Part shown: positions 1 to 8,909 of the stretch, piece after piece
How the letters are laid out: every line of letters starts with the position of its first letter
How positions within the stretch are numbered: the first letter of the stretch is position 1
Notes under the pieces: generated by a model
The model's database searches: none
What the model saw: the letters and a program-made list of their open reading frames with translations, nothing else
What the model was told of the DNA's origin: nothing
Origin: Novosphingobium sp. Gsoil 351
GTDB lineage: Bacteria; Pseudomonadota; Alphaproteobacteria; Sphingomonadales; Sphingomonadaceae
Assembly: GCF_009707465.1 (NCBI RefSeq)
Contig: NZ_CP046120.1
Coordinates: 1,269,501-1,333,500, forward strand
Direction of reading: 5' to 3'
Length of the DNA stretch: 64,000 nucleotides
Made by a program: the position numbers and the translations under genes

Positions 1-2
1 CA

Positions 3-910
3 TTGCCCGCGAGCGATGCGGATGGTGTCCGCGACCGCGCCAGGGGAGCGCTGCTCGGCCTGGCCGTGGGCGATGCGATCGGCACCACGCTCGAGTTCAC
101 ATGCCGCGATAGTTATGCGCCGCTCACCGACATGGTCGGCGGCGGACCGTTCGGGCTCGAGCCCGGACAATGGACCGACGATACTGCGATGGCGCTGGCG
201 CTCGCCGATAGCCTCGACCAGGACGATGGCTTCGCTCCGCATGATCTGTCGCATGGCGCCGCGAGGGTGCGTATTCGTGCACTGGCAGCTGCTTCGATAT
301 CGGCGTCACCACCGCGCAGGCACTTTCCCGATTCGAGCGCAATGACGACCCATTCGCCGGCTCGCTCGATCCCGGCACCGCGGGCAACGGCTCGCTGATG
401 CGGCTCGCCCCGGTGGCGGTCCGCCATTGGAACGATCGCGATACCTTGCGCCAGGTCGCGATCGATCAGAGCCGCACCACCCACGGTGCTTCGGAAGCAG
501 TCGGTGCTTGTGCCGCCTATAGCGAGATGCTGGCCGAGGCGATCGCCGGGGTTCCGCGCAAGGCCGTGCTTACGCCCTCACCTCTCGCCTATTCCGGAGC
601 CATCGCCAGCATTCTGCGCGGCTCGTGGCGCGGCAAGTCCCGGGCTTCGATCCGCTCGGGCAGCTATGTGGTGGAATCGCTCGAAGGCGCATTGTGGTCG
701 ATCGGGCGGACCGGCGATTTCCGTTCCGCGGTGCTGACCGCGGCCAACCTGGGCGACGATGCCGATACCACCGCGGCGATTGCCGGGCAGCTGGCCGGTG
801 CCATCTACGGCGCCTCGGGCATCCCGGCCCAGTGGCTTGTCAGGCTGGCCTGGCGCGAGCGGATCGAGGGAATGGCGGATCGGCTGTTTGCGAGATCCGT
901 CGATCGCTGA
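3..910 (+). pseudogene. ADP-ribosylglycohydrolase (DraG-like), frameshifted
   Basis: The family removes ADP-ribose from modified proteins or small molecules using a binuclear Mg site. The N-terminal frame shows [14 protein letters not shown] and the metal motif [11 protein letters not shown] (about residues 55-65). The C-terminal frame shows the second metal motif GDDADTTAAIAG. Between them the frame changes near positions 250-265: the stretch encoding [15 protein letters not shown] is in the later frame. Joined, the product is about 302 aa, normal for the family, but roughly five residues seem to be missing at the junction, so a small deletion of 3n+1 bases is likelier than a homopolymer miscall. 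The TTG at position 3 may be the start, or the gene may begin left of the window. It is unrelated to the catabolic island. Confidence 0.8.
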
Positions 911-1055
911 CCCGGATTCGGTTGCGGTGGTCAGGCTGAGCTACAGCCATACCATGCAGAAAGCGCAAGGCTGGACCGTTTCTCACGCCCGATCGTTTGT
1001 CATGCAATGTCACCGGGGCCGCCGCCGAGCGGCTTTGCCGAAGGGGAACTCAGTC

Positions 1056-1499
1056 ATGCACCACCGTCTCATCTTAGGGTTGGCTGCCGCGACAGTTCTG
1101 ATCGCGCAGCCGGCTGCTGCCCAGTACTCGAGCCAGGATCAAAGCCGGGTTGGCCGGGTTTCTGGCGAGATCGCGCGAACCGTCGAGGAAGCCGCTCGGG
1201 CCATAGGCACCGTCACCGATGCGTTCGATCGCAGTGTGTACCAAGCGCGGTATCGCGGCCCGGAACTTTACGCGATCGATGCCTGCCGTCCGCAAGTTGA
1301 ACGCTACGGGCGCATGCGGGTCGACGATGTGCGGCCCTACAGTAGGAGCAGCTTCAGGGTCTATGGCGTCACCGAGGGCTATCGCAGCGTTTATGGCGAT
1401 CGTTACCGCAGCGACGACTTCGGACCGCGAAGCTTCAAGTGCACCGTTGATCGTGACGGACGGGTGAAGGTCAAAACCAAGCGGCTCCGGCGCTATTGA
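1056..1499 (+). CDS. Secreted small protein of unknown function
   Basis: This 147-residue protein begins with a clear Sec signal peptide (MHHRLILGLAAATVLIAQPAAAQ, cleavage after about residue 22). The mature part is rich in Arg and Tyr (VYQARYRGPELYAIDACRPQ, YRSVYGDRYRSDDFGP) and has two cysteines that could form a disulfide. Its C-terminus (CTVDRDGRVKVKTKRLRRY) is basic. Small Tyr/Arg-rich periplasmic proteins of this kind are common in sphingomonads, but I do not recognise a named family. ATG 1056 was chosen because the signal peptide starts there and AAGGGGA lies upstream. Confidence 0.65.
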   Translation: MHHRLILGLAAATVLIAQPAAAQYSSQDQSRVGRVSGEIARTVEEAARAIGTVTDAFDRSVYQARYRGPELYAIDACRPQVERYGRMRVDDVRPYSRSSFRVYGVTEGYRSVYGDRYRSDDFGPRSFKCTVDRDGRVKVKTKRLRRY

Positions 1500-1579
1500 G
1501 CGGTCTGGCCGGCGACCCCTGCGTGAGGCTTAATGGAGCAGATTAGATTTGCCTGAGCGGTCGTGCGATCGGCCGATGG

Positions 1580-2266
1580 TCATCGTTCTGAGTGGGCGTA
1601 AGCGACCCCCAGCTCGATGGCTACGGTGCTTGCTGGTCTGGGCGTGGAAGTGGCGGCAGCAAGCCAAGTGGGATCCACTTCTACTTCCTCGCGCCGTCCC
1701 ATACCCTCGAGCCAGTTGGTCAGGTAGGACTGCCCGCGGTCTGCGGCGTAGAACTGGCCGGTACTAGCCGAGCAGTCGAGCGCGTACTCCCAGTTGTTGG
1801 CGCGCATGCAGACGGTGCCTTCCGCACCATAAGGCCGCAGCGCGAGTGCGATTATGTGCTCCGCGCTGTTTGCATCGAGCGGTCGATAGGCTGCCAGACG
1901 CAAGCGACCATCTTCGCGCGATGCCATCGCTGCGATCAGCGCCTCGCCGCGCTGGATGGTCACTATCGGGCCCGTCAGATCAACCGGAGCGATCTCGATC
2001 CACCACTCGGCCCCCGCTGCACTCGCCTCTGTCCGCCCATCCTGGGGAGCGATCAGCTCGGCGAGCCGGACCATGGCTGGCTCATAGCTCATCCAGTCCG
2101 CATCGCCGGCCGCACTTGCTTGCTGCAACCCGTGGAGCATCAGCGCGAATGGCAGGTCATCGCCGGCACCGACCATCTGATCTAAACCGTCGATCGATAT
2201 CGGATAGCCGATATCGGGAAGGCCATATAACTCGAGTGCCTCTGGCTTGAAGACCATCTCGGGCAT
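1580..2266 (-). CDS. Hypothetical protein, translationally coupled to nuclease-like gene
   Basis: This is a 228-residue soluble protein with no signal peptide or membrane segment and no motif I recognise. It has an acidic middle part with AEWWIEIAPVDLTGPIVTIQ and a CMRANNWEYALDC segment. Its ATG overlaps the TGA of the upstream gene (positions 2266 and after), so the two are probably made together. The pairing with a PD-(D/E)XK-like protein is the only functional clue: it could be a partner or accessory protein. A stand-alone metabolic role cannot be excluded. Confidence 0.5.
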   Translation of the reverse strand: MPEMVFKPEALELYGLPDIGYPISIDGLDQMVGAGDDLPFALMLHGLQQASAAGDADWMSYEPAMVRLAELIAPQDGRTEASAAGAEWWIEIAPVDLTGPIVTIQRGEALIAAMASREDGRLRLAAYRPLDANSAEHIIALALRPYGAEGTVCMRANNWEYALDCSASTGQFYAADRGQSYLTNWLEGMGRREEVEVDPTWLAAATSTPRPASTVAIELGVAYAHSER

Positions 2267-3492
2267 CAGGTCTGTTCGGCCGGTGTTCCCGGCCCCGCCT
2301 TTTCTATCTCACGGATCGCGTCGATGGCTTTGGCGATCGCCTCTGCCCAGGCCTCGGCATGAACCGGCAACAGCTGATCGACGGTGGGCGCTCCAGCGCC
2401 GTTGGTGCTGACGAAGCTGCGCCCCTTGTAATCGAATGCCACGACCCCGCCGATGAGGTCGGCAAGGCGCTGGTTGTAGGCGTTCGCCAGTTGCGCAGGA
2501 GCTGCCGCGGCAAACGGGTCGGTCCACACCTTGCCGTTCTTGTTGATGTAGCCAAAGTTGATGGTGCCCGCTGCCTCGGGAAAATCCGCCTTGAGGTTAA
2601 GGGCCGCTTTCAGCTCGGGATAGACCCCCAGCGGTTCGAGCAGGGTCACGAACGCCCTGATCTGGGCGGGGAGGCCCGGATCCTTCTTGGCAAGCGCTTC
2701 GTAATAGAGCTCCTCGCTGATGGTCGTCGCCTTGGTCGCGACTTTGGCGGACCCAGCAGCCTTCACGACCGCTACCCCGCTCTCGATCGTCACGACACCG
2801 CGTGTGATCATCGCGGTGCGCACGAGCGTGCTGGGAAGCGCGACGAGCTCGCCGGTCAACGGGTTGCGCCATAGCGAAAGCTCGACCAGCGCGAACGTAA
2901 AGTGTGACCCGGCATGGCTCTGGAGAAGATCGGCCAGCGCCTCGGTTTCGGTGCGGATGCCATCGCCCAGCGCCATCACCAGCATCCGGCCAGATCTGAG
3001 GTTGCGCGTCACCGCATCAATGAAGTCTTCCTCGGGCAGAGCATCGGGTTTCTCGGCAACAAGCGCGTGAAGCGAAGATACGGTCATCCCCTGCCCCTTG
3101 CAGCAGGCAGCCTCGAACACCTCATAGGGCATGCCCGTCAGCGCGGCGACATAATCGAGCGCCTGGGCAACGACCTCCCGCCGCGCCTGCGGGTTCTTCC
3201 ACAGCTTGGCTTCCACCAACACCAGATCGCCGCCGGGGGTGACATAGAGATTGTCGATATAGCCGTGCGCGCATGGCACCTCGCGGGCAACCGCGAACAG
3301 CTCGCCAAAGCGCGGTTCGATATCCGCGATCGGCAGGATTTCAGGGTAGTCATGGGCCAGGGCTTGCAACCAGGCCTCGTTGTGCTTGGAAGCCGCCAGG
3401 TCGAGCTTCTCCAAGCGAACCTGCGCCTTCCCGGGACCAATCAGCACTGGAGTGCCGGCTGCCTTGCACACCGGCGGGTACGTCGCGGTCAA
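2266..3492 (-). CDS. PD-(D/E)XK nuclease-like protein
   Basis: This 408-residue protein shows near its N-terminus the spaced residues of a restriction-endonuclease-like fold: E39 (SKHNEAWLQAL), D80 (GYIDNLYVTPGG), E94 and K96 (DLVLVEAKLWKN) and Q110 (VAQALDYVAAL). This is the E...D...ExK...Q pattern of PD-(D/E)XK enzymes. The C-terminal two thirds contain no domain I can name. The fold suggests DNA cleavage or a derived non-catalytic role, possibly defence or repair. It is followed directly by the coupled hypothetical gene 1580-2266 and no methylase is nearby, so it is not a classical restriction-modification system. The assignment rests on motif spacing only. Confidence 0.55.
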   Translation of the reverse strand: MTATYPPVCKAAGTPVLIGPGKAQVRLEKLDLAASKHNEAWLQALAHDYPEILPIADIEPRFGELFAVAREVPCAHGYIDNLYVTPGGDLVLVEAKLWKNPQARREVVAQALDYVAALTGMPYEVFEAACCKGQGMTVSSLHALVAEKPDALPEEDFIDAVTRNLRSGRMLVMALGDGIRTETEALADLLQSHAGSHFTFALVELSLWRNPLTGELVALPSTLVRTAMITRGVVTIESGVAVVKAAGSAKVATKATTISEELYYEALAKKDPGLPAQIRAFVTLLEPLGVYPELKAALNLKADFPEAAGTINFGYINKNGKVWTDPFAAAAPAQLANAYNQRLADLIGGVVAFDYKGRSFVSTNGAGAPTVDQLLPVHAEAWAEAIAKAIDAIREIEKAGPGTPAEQT

Positions 3493-3672
3493 GCGCCCAA
3501 AACTTCAGGCGGTCGGCGCGAGGCCGTTCGACGGACTTGGGAAACGCGCCAGAGTGGGGTGTCTGTGTAGACCATAAGTGACGCCACACATGCTTGGAAC
3601 CCCAGGCAAGTCAACGCCAATGTGACTGATCGTCTGTAGATCGATCGCCGACACGGGTGTTGTTGCCCGGCC

Positions 3673-3876
3673 GTGGACATCCGTCAGCGCCTCGGCCGAA
3701 ATGTACGTCGTCTCCGCGAGGAGAAAGGCTGGAGCCAGGAGGACTACGCCGACCGCGCCGGGATCCACCGCACCTACGTCAGCGATATCGAGCGAGGGAA
3801 GCGCAACCCCACGGTGACCGTGGTGGAGAAGCTGGCTGGGCCGTTGGGGGTGTCAGCGGGACGGTTGCTGGATTGA
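3673..3876 (+). CDS. Small XRE-family helix-turn-helix regulator
   Basis: This 67-residue protein is nearly all one HTH_XRE domain: RQRLGRNVRRLREEKGWSQE, then DYADRAGIHRTYVSDIERGK (recognition helix) and RNPTVTVVEKLAGPLGV. The motif SQEDYADRAGIHRTYVSDIE is typical of the Cro/C1 type and resembles controller proteins of restriction systems. It starts at GTG 3673 with a weak ribosome binding site. It is transcribed away from the nuclease-like gene, which begins 180 bp to the left on the other strand, so it may control that gene. This link is inference. Confidence 0.8.
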   Translation: MDIRQRLGRNVRRLREEKGWSQEDYADRAGIHRTYVSDIERGKRNPTVTVVEKLAGPLGVSAGRLLD

Positions 3877-3924
3877 AAGGCGGGTGCGCTTTGGGCTCGC
3901 TCGGCTCCGTCAGGGGCGGTCGGT

Positions 3925-5310
3925 TCAGAGGCTTTGACGGGTGACACGGATTTCCTGCAGTCCGCGACGGAAGATGAGTTGCCCGCCAATCACAGTTGCG
4001 GCGACTCGCTCAGCGGTTAGGTCGGCGAGAACGTCGGCGAATGTCCCTTCGCAGATAATGAGGTCAGCTGGCTCACCTATTGCCAAGCGTCGTGGCGCCC
4101 CACCCGGATCGAGCGGATGGCCCATATACAAGCGCAGCGCCGCCATTGCCGGCAGGCGCTCACGCGGAGACAGGATGTGTCCGTCCATCGTTCGGCGGTC
4201 GCGAGCCGCCCGCATTCCGAGCCACGGATCGACTGAGCTGTATGGTGCGTCGGAGCCGGCAGCCAATGGAACCCCGGCCCTTGTGATACTCAAGGCGCGA
4301 TATAGTTCGGCCCATTCGCCTTCAGGAACTGTCGCGTGATAGCGATCGCCGCGGTCGTGGATGAAACCGGGGTTGGTGACGACGGTCAGCGGGCTCGCTG
4401 ATATGACCCCTAAAGCGGCATCTGAAATCATCCCGCCATGCTCTATCCGGTCGCCGCGACGCGCCCCGCCCGCCTCGTTCAGCGCCGCGAAGTAGAGTGC
4501 GAGTTCCGCCGCAGTTGTGCAATGTGCCGCGATAGCACGTCCCTGTTCGCGCCCAGCAGCGATCCGTGCAGCCAGCGTCGTCGGGTCGGGGGGATCGCGC
4601 TCATCGATCAGCAGCTTGAGCGGTCCACGCAGATAGCGCCCATCCTCGGGCAAACTTTCGTCGCCCATCAACACTAGACGTTGCGGCATCGCGTCGGCCA
4701 GAGTTGCCGCTTCCGTCGGGCCATTATGCGCGCCCGCGTCAGTGAGGCCCGTCAACCCCAAAGCGGCAAGCTCGGCGCCCAACCGGGAAAGATCGGGCAA
4801 CAAGCGCGGCCAATGCTTTCCCAGCCAGTAATCCTCACGCCAGAACCGCCCGGTCGGTCGTCCCTCGTTGTCTCGCTCCGCGCCAGGGGGCAGCTCCCAG
4901 GGAAGCAAGGCCAGCGCTGCTGAGTTGAGCACCCATAAGGCCCCGGTCCGGTCCTGCAGTCGCAGTGGCCGGTTACCACTCCAGCAGTCGAGCATGATTC
5001 GGTCGGGCAGTCCGGCGACGCGCTCATCATAGGCGACCGCCCGAAGCTCGGTGCCTGTAGCGGCGGCAAGCGCTGTCTCGATGCCCGCAACATCCCTCTG
5101 CGCCGACAAGTCGACTGAGCCCGCGCGCGCCGCCGTGGCCAGGATGTGGAGGTGGTGATCGTGCAGCCCAGGAAGTACCGTCGCTCCGCCGGCGTCAAAT
5201 TTCTCAAGTCCGACGTCCGCTGTGCCGATGCTACTAATCTGGCCCTTGGCTAACGTCAGATCGACGAGCTCCCCGCTCCATAACCGGACCTTGCAGATCG
5301 CTAGAGTCAT
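3925..5310 (-). CDS. Amidohydrolase family protein (YtcJ-like)
   Basis: This 461-residue cytosolic metal-dependent hydrolase has the expected order: a small N-terminal beta domain, the metal motif HDHHLH (H53/H55), a candidate bridging Lys K232 in GPLKLLID, H263 (AAHCTT), H291 (RIEHGG) and D354 (GSDAPYSSVDPW). The beta domain is completed at the C-terminus (GEPADLIICEGTFADVL). YtcJ-like enzymes hydrolyse amide or cyclic C-N bonds, but the substrate is unknown. The start ATG overlaps the stop of the CoA-transferase gene (ATGA, 5307-5310), so it is the last gene of a coupled three-gene operon. A hydrolase acting on a ring of the substrate would fit the neighbours, but that is inference. Confidence 0.8.
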   Translation of the reverse strand: MTLAICKVRLWSGELVDLTLAKGQISSIGTADVGLEKFDAGGATVLPGLHDHHLHILATAARAGSVDLSAQRDVAGIETALAAATGTELRAVAYDERVAGLPDRIMLDCWSGNRPLRLQDRTGALWVLNSAALALLPWELPPGAERDNEGRPTGRFWREDYWLGKHWPRLLPDLSRLGAELAALGLTGLTDAGAHNGPTEAATLADAMPQRLVLMGDESLPEDGRYLRGPLKLLIDERDPPDPTTLAARIAAGREQGRAIAAHCTTAAELALYFAALNEAGGARRGDRIEHGGMISDAALGVISASPLTVVTNPGFIHDRGDRYHATVPEGEWAELYRALSITRAGVPLAAGSDAPYSSVDPWLGMRAARDRRTMDGHILSPRERLPAMAALRLYMGHPLDPGGAPRRLAIGEPADLIICEGTFADVLADLTAERVAATVIGGQLIFRRGLQEIRVTRQSL

Positions 5311-6248
5311 CCGGCCATGGCCCGCGCGTAAGTCGCAGCTACGCCCGCCAGCGGGATGTCGAGGCGACCGAACTGCCCCGTTCGGAGCGACTCAAGCGCG
5401 GTCAGCGCGGCCTCCAGCCCGGTGAGCGGATCGGCGAGCGCGTCACCCATAAAGCGGGGCTCTCCACCTTCCCGGCCCACCAAACCACCAGCGAATGCAC
5501 AATCGTCACCGAAGCCGACCCGATCGCTACTCCAACCATGAGCGGTGATCGCCACCCAGATCAATCGGAGATTATGATCGAAAAGCGCTGACGTAACGCC
5601 CAGCCGAGCCAGTGCATTCGCGCGTGCGCTCGTGACCAGGACGTCGGCGTCCCCAATCTCTCTGAGAAGTCTTGCACGTCCATCGAGCGTCCGCAGGTCG
5701 AGCGCTAGCGACGTTTTCCCTGCGTTCAGCCAACCGTCGAGTCCGGGCGAATTCAGCGCCACCGGGTCGGGTCGGGCGAGATTTTGGATCCGCACAACGA
5801 TAGCGCCGGCTTTGGCAAGCAGACCGGCGCACAAGGGCCCGGCCCACAGCGCGGAAAGATCAAGCACCCGGATCGGGCGCCCCGGGCCGCCCTGTGCGAG
5901 CCGGATAGGCCTGGCCTCGGCGAGCCTAGAAGCCGGGAGTTGGAGTTCGGCTGCCGCCGTAACGAAATCGTCGGTAGTGCGCGCCGCAGCAAAGCGCTCG
6001 ATCGTCGGCCAGTCATCGCCAAGGTCCGCTGTCAGTGCGGGAATAAGATCAACATCGTCTGACCTAGCGAGGTTGAGTGCGACCCATCCATCTCCTGCGC
6101 GCATGATCCGACAAGAGCCATTTGCCGAAACCTTGCCAGGGTCCTGCAGCCCCCCGAGCACATCGCGGGTAAACAGGCGGTCTGGTGTTACCGCAATCGG
6201 CAGCAAAGCGAGCCGCTCGCGCACGCACTCGCTCAATTTCACGATCAT
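5307..6248 (-). CDS. Class III (CaiB/BaiF) CoA-transferase with rearranged domain order
   Basis: Class III CoA-transferases move CoA between carboxylic acids through an active-site Asp. Residues about 120-313 match the usual N-terminal Rossmann part: RPIRVLDLSALWAGPLCAGL, VVRIQNLARPD, GDADVLVTSARANAL, GFGDDCAFAGGLVG and DPLTGLEAALTALESLRTGQ. Residues about 45-115 (CRIMRAGDGWVALNLARSDD, then an LGDDW and a LPASRLAEA segment) look like the small domain that normally follows the Rossmann part. The protein therefore seems circularly permuted, and at 313 residues it is shorter than the usual 380-410. ATG 6248 overlaps the stop of the crotonase gene (ATGA). It lies between a crotonase and an amidohydrolase in one operon. 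Confidence 0.7.
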   Translation of the reverse strand: MIVKLSECVRERLALLPIAVTPDRLFTRDVLGGLQDPGKVSANGSCRIMRAGDGWVALNLARSDDVDLIPALTADLGDDWPTIERFAAARTTDDFVTAAAELQLPASRLAEARPIRLAQGGPGRPIRVLDLSALWAGPLCAGLLAKAGAIVVRIQNLARPDPVALNSPGLDGWLNAGKTSLALDLRTLDGRARLLREIGDADVLVTSARANALARLGVTSALFDHNLRLIWVAITAHGWSSDRVGFGDDCAFAGGLVGREGGEPRFMGDALADPLTGLEAALTALESLRTGQFGRLDIPLAGVAATYARAMAG

Positions 6249-7219
6249 TTCATTATCATGTCGAGCAGACCCCAAGCGCGGCCCTGCGTTGCACCAATGC
6301 GCAACCCGGACAGCGCGAGCCAAGCAGTGCGGTGGCGGCCGATGCGGCGTGGCAGCGTCACGGTCCCACCGGCGCCGGGAATGAGGCCCATCTTCAGTTC
6401 AGGAAGGTGAACAAATGTATTAGGCGCGGCAAATATCCTGGCGCAGGCCGCAGCCATCTCGATACCGGAGCCGATGCAGGCTCCGTGGATCCGCACTTCG
6501 ACACGGTCCTTAAGTCGATGCAACAATGCAGCGCAGCTGCGCGAAGTGCGAACGACGTGCGCCGCAGCAAGATCGCTGGCGGAACCGAACTCGGCAATAT
6601 CGCCTCCACTGGAAAAACAACGACCCTCACCGCGCAAGGAAAGGGTGGGTTGGCTCGGATCTTCGACCACATTGGCTAGGGCTTCGTAGAGCGCGTCGCG
6701 CATTGCGGCGCTCATGGCATTGCGGGTCGACGGGCTAGCGAGCACCAGCGTTACGCTGTCATCTATGCGGTCGTAGTGCACGGATCCGCCGGCCGGTTTT
6801 ATCAAAGAACACTTCGACTTCCGCCAATCCTGGAATTCCCCGCCTCCAAGCAACGCTGAATAGGCAAACGATTCTACCGCGAGCGCGTCTTCGAAGGACA
6901 GATTTTCGCTTAAACGCAGCACTTGCGTCAGTACCGTGGCGGCAACTGGAGATCGACCGATGTTCTCCCTGGCCTGCTTGAGCTGCGAGTTCAACCGGGC
7001 CATCGGTATGCTCACCCAGGGCAACGGGGCTTCCATACGTGTCGTGATTAGCACGTCGCACTGACTAGGATCGATCTCGGGCACGGCACCACCACGATCC
7101 ACCGCGATCACGATGGCTGCGCGCGGCTTTGGCGCCGGCAACGCATCGGCATTACACAAAAGCAGTGGTTCGCCGAGCAAGGGGGAAAACGAACTGTCGA
7201 GCAAACCGTCGTGAGCCAT
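6245..7219 (-). CDS. Enoyl-CoA hydratase/isomerase family protein with N-terminal extension
   Basis: The C-terminal half of this 324-residue protein is a crotonase fold: LVLASPSTRNAMSAAMRDAL, the oxyanion-hole segment GRCFSSGGDIAEFG, a second loop HGACIGSGIEMAAACARIFA, and LPELKMGLIPGAGGTVTLPR, with a Glu at the position often catalytic. The N-terminal 150 residues contain CDVLITTRMEAPLPWVSIP and SPVAATVLTQVLRLSENLSF. These resemble the tail helices that usually end a crotonase, so the order again looks rearranged or the N-half is a degenerate copy. It is the first gene of the coupled operon 7219 to 3925 and probably acts on an acyl-CoA made by the CoA-transferase next to it. Confidence 0.75.
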   Translation of the reverse strand: MAHDGLLDSSFSPLLGEPLLLCNADALPAPKPRAAIVIAVDRGGAVPEIDPSQCDVLITTRMEAPLPWVSIPMARLNSQLKQARENIGRSPVAATVLTQVLRLSENLSFEDALAVESFAYSALLGGGEFQDWRKSKCSLIKPAGGSVHYDRIDDSVTLVLASPSTRNAMSAAMRDALYEALANVVEDPSQPTLSLRGEGRCFSSGGDIAEFGSASDLAAAHVVRTSRSCAALLHRLKDRVEVRIHGACIGSGIEMAAACARIFAAPNTFVHLPELKMGLIPGAGGTVTLPRRIGRHRTAWLALSGLRIGATQGRAWGLLDMIMK

Positions 7220-7620
7220 AGTGCACCATCAACCGGTGCGATCGCTCAGGCAAGCTCCGCCTTGTATCGACTCCTGTGCTCGATGATGTTCGTTAGGGGC
7301 GGCTCGCGCGACGCGCCTCTCGTGACTGGTTCAGAGCGCCGCGGGTGTGGTCGAGAGGTCTTTAAGCGCGGTGCCGATCTGGGTCCTGTTGGCCGATCGG
7401 GTGAACCAGCGCCATTGCCTCTTCGTTGGGGCGGACCTGGGCTGATTTTCGGTCGCGTCACGTACGAGATGCACTGGTAACGCTGAAATAGCTGCATGCT
7501 CTCGGTTGCGGAATCGTCGCGACTGACGATTGCAAAAAACTTGCTTGGTGCTTGATCGGAAAATCCAGTCAGCTGTGATAGAACCGACTTTATCACGGAT
7601 ACCGCCCAAGGGAGAATGAG
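7220..7620. other. Intergenic region without a convincing gene
   Basis: This 401-bp stretch lies between the divergent crotonase operon and dodecin. Open frames here lack ribosome binding sites and known motifs. A minus-strand frame at about 7331-7440 reads TKRQWRWFTRSANRTQIG and could be a remnant of a transferred gene, but I cannot assign it. The region must hold the promoters of both neighbours. The ribosome binding site of dodecin (AAGGGAGAATGAG) is at its right end. Confidence 0.4.
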
Positions 7621-7848
7621 ATGGATCAGCACGTCTATAAAATCGTTGAAATCGTTGGCACGTCGGGATCGAGCATCGAAGACGCGATTCAGACCGGGAT
7701 TACTCGCGCCGCCCAGAGCCTACGCAAAATCGGCTGGTTTGAAGTTTTAGAGACACGTGGCCACGTCGTCGATGGACGCATTGACCGTTACCAAGTGACC
7801 ATGAAGCTTGGTTTCACGCTCGAGGGAGTGGCGAGTGAGTCACTTTGA
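7621..7848 (+). CDS. Dodecin, flavin-binding protein
   Basis: Dodecins are small proteins that assemble into hollow dodecamers and bind flavins pairwise, acting as flavin storage or buffer. The 75-residue sequence matches the family over its whole length: VYKIVEIVGTSGSSIEDAIQ, TRAAQSLRKIGWFEVLETRG with the flavin-stacking Trp, and GRIDRYQVTMKLGFTLE. ATG 7621 has AGGGAGAATGAG just upstream. It stands alone between the crotonase operon and the first operon of the catabolic island, where many flavoenzymes are encoded. Flavin buffering for them is possible but not shown. Confidence 0.93.
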   Translation: MDQHVYKIVEIVGTSGSSIEDAIQTGITRAAQSLRKIGWFEVLETRGHVVDGRIDRYQVTMKLGFTLEGVASESL

Positions 7849-7895
7849 GGCTTCGGGCGATCTATCCCCTTAAAATTGCAGGTGATGGACTGTCG

Positions 7896-8900
7896 TCAAG
7901 CAGCGACTGCCGGAACCCTTACCCCGAGCATGCCTTGCAGGCGGCCATTGACGATATCTTCCGCCTCGCCGACGATCCGGTCTATCAGGTTCTGCACCGT
8001 CGGAATGTCGTGGATCAGGCCCTGGATCATGCCCGCCCAGAACACCCCCTTGGATAAGTCGCCGGTTTTGAGCAGTTCGCGCCCAGCGGTGCCCGCGACC
8101 AGTTCCTGGACATCCTTGAACTTCGCATCGGGCGCGCTGAGCCGGCGAACCACCTCCGTCGAGACTTCGCTCTTGCCGACCCGCGCGGTGTTCTTGAAGT
8201 TACGGAAGATCAGGTAAGTACCGCGCTCGTCGTTGTCGATGTACGCTTGCTTGACGCTGGGATGGATTTTGGCCTCTTGCGTCGCGCAGAAGCGGGTGCC
8301 CATATTGATACCGTCTGCGCCGAGAGCCAGGGCGGCGATCAGCCCGCGGCCGTCGCCAAAGCCTCCGCTGGCGAGCATAGGGATTTTCACTTTGTCCGCT
8401 GCGGCCGGAATGAGGATCAGCCCGGGAATGTCGTCCTCGCCGGGATGGCCGGCGCATTCGAAACCATCGATGGAAATCACGTCGCAGCCGGCCTTTTCCG
8501 CAGAAAGCGCGTGTCGCACTGCGGTGCATTTGTGGAGGATGACGATGCCGTGGGGCTTCAGCATCTCCCAGATTTCACGCACCGCCGGGGTTCCGGCGGT
8601 CTCGACGACCTTCACCCCGCTGTCGATGATCGCCTGTGCGTAAGCCTTGTAGTCAGGCGAATTAATCGTCGGGAAGACGGTCAGATTCACTCCGAACGGC
8701 TTGGGGGTCATGCTGCGGCAGCGCTCGATCTCGTCGCGCAGCGCTTGTGGCGTCGGCTGGGTAATTCCAGTCAGAATGCCAAGGCCGCCTGCATTCGAAA
8801 CGGCGCTCGCCAGTTCGGCCACGCCCACGCCCTGCATCCCACCCTGAACGATCGGATGCTCGATTCCGAGCAGTTCGGTAATACGGGTTTTGAAGGGCAT
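7896..8900 (-). CDS. Nitronate monooxygenase / FMN-dependent TIM-barrel oxidoreductase
   Basis: This 334-residue enzyme of the 2-nitropropane dioxygenase family shows GIEHPIVQGGMQGVGVAELA at the N-terminus, IDGFECAGHPGEDD with the conserved catalytic-region His, and the FMN phosphate loop PMLASGGFGDGRGLIAALAL followed by GADGINMGTRF. Members oxidise nitronates or act as flavin-dependent enoyl reductases; in catabolic clusters such as this the natural substrate is usually unknown. It is the last gene of the operon 11204 to 7896, after two acyl-CoA dehydrogenases, which argues for a role on an acyl-CoA intermediate rather than on nitronates. That is inference. Confidence 0.85.
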   Translation of the reverse strand: MPFKTRITELLGIEHPIVQGGMQGVGVAELASAVSNAGGLGILTGITQPTPQALRDEIERCRSMTPKPFGVNLTVFPTINSPDYKAYAQAIIDSGVKVVETAGTPAVREIWEMLKPHGIVILHKCTAVRHALSAEKAGCDVISIDGFECAGHPGEDDIPGLILIPAAADKVKIPMLASGGFGDGRGLIAALALGADGINMGTRFCATQEAKIHPSVKQAYIDNDERGTYLIFRNFKNTARVGKSEVSTEVVRRLSAPDAKFKDVQELVAGTAGRELLKTGDLSKGVFWAGMIQGLIHDIPTVQNLIDRIVGEAEDIVNGRLQGMLGVRVPAVAA

Positions 8901-8909
8901 GGTCGTCTC

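Noticed and set aside
7331..7609. Minus-strand frame with TKRQWRWFTRSANRTQIG, thought of as a transposase or resolvase remnant
   Set aside because: No catalytic motif, no ribosome binding site and no inverted repeats; described only as an unexplained stretch.
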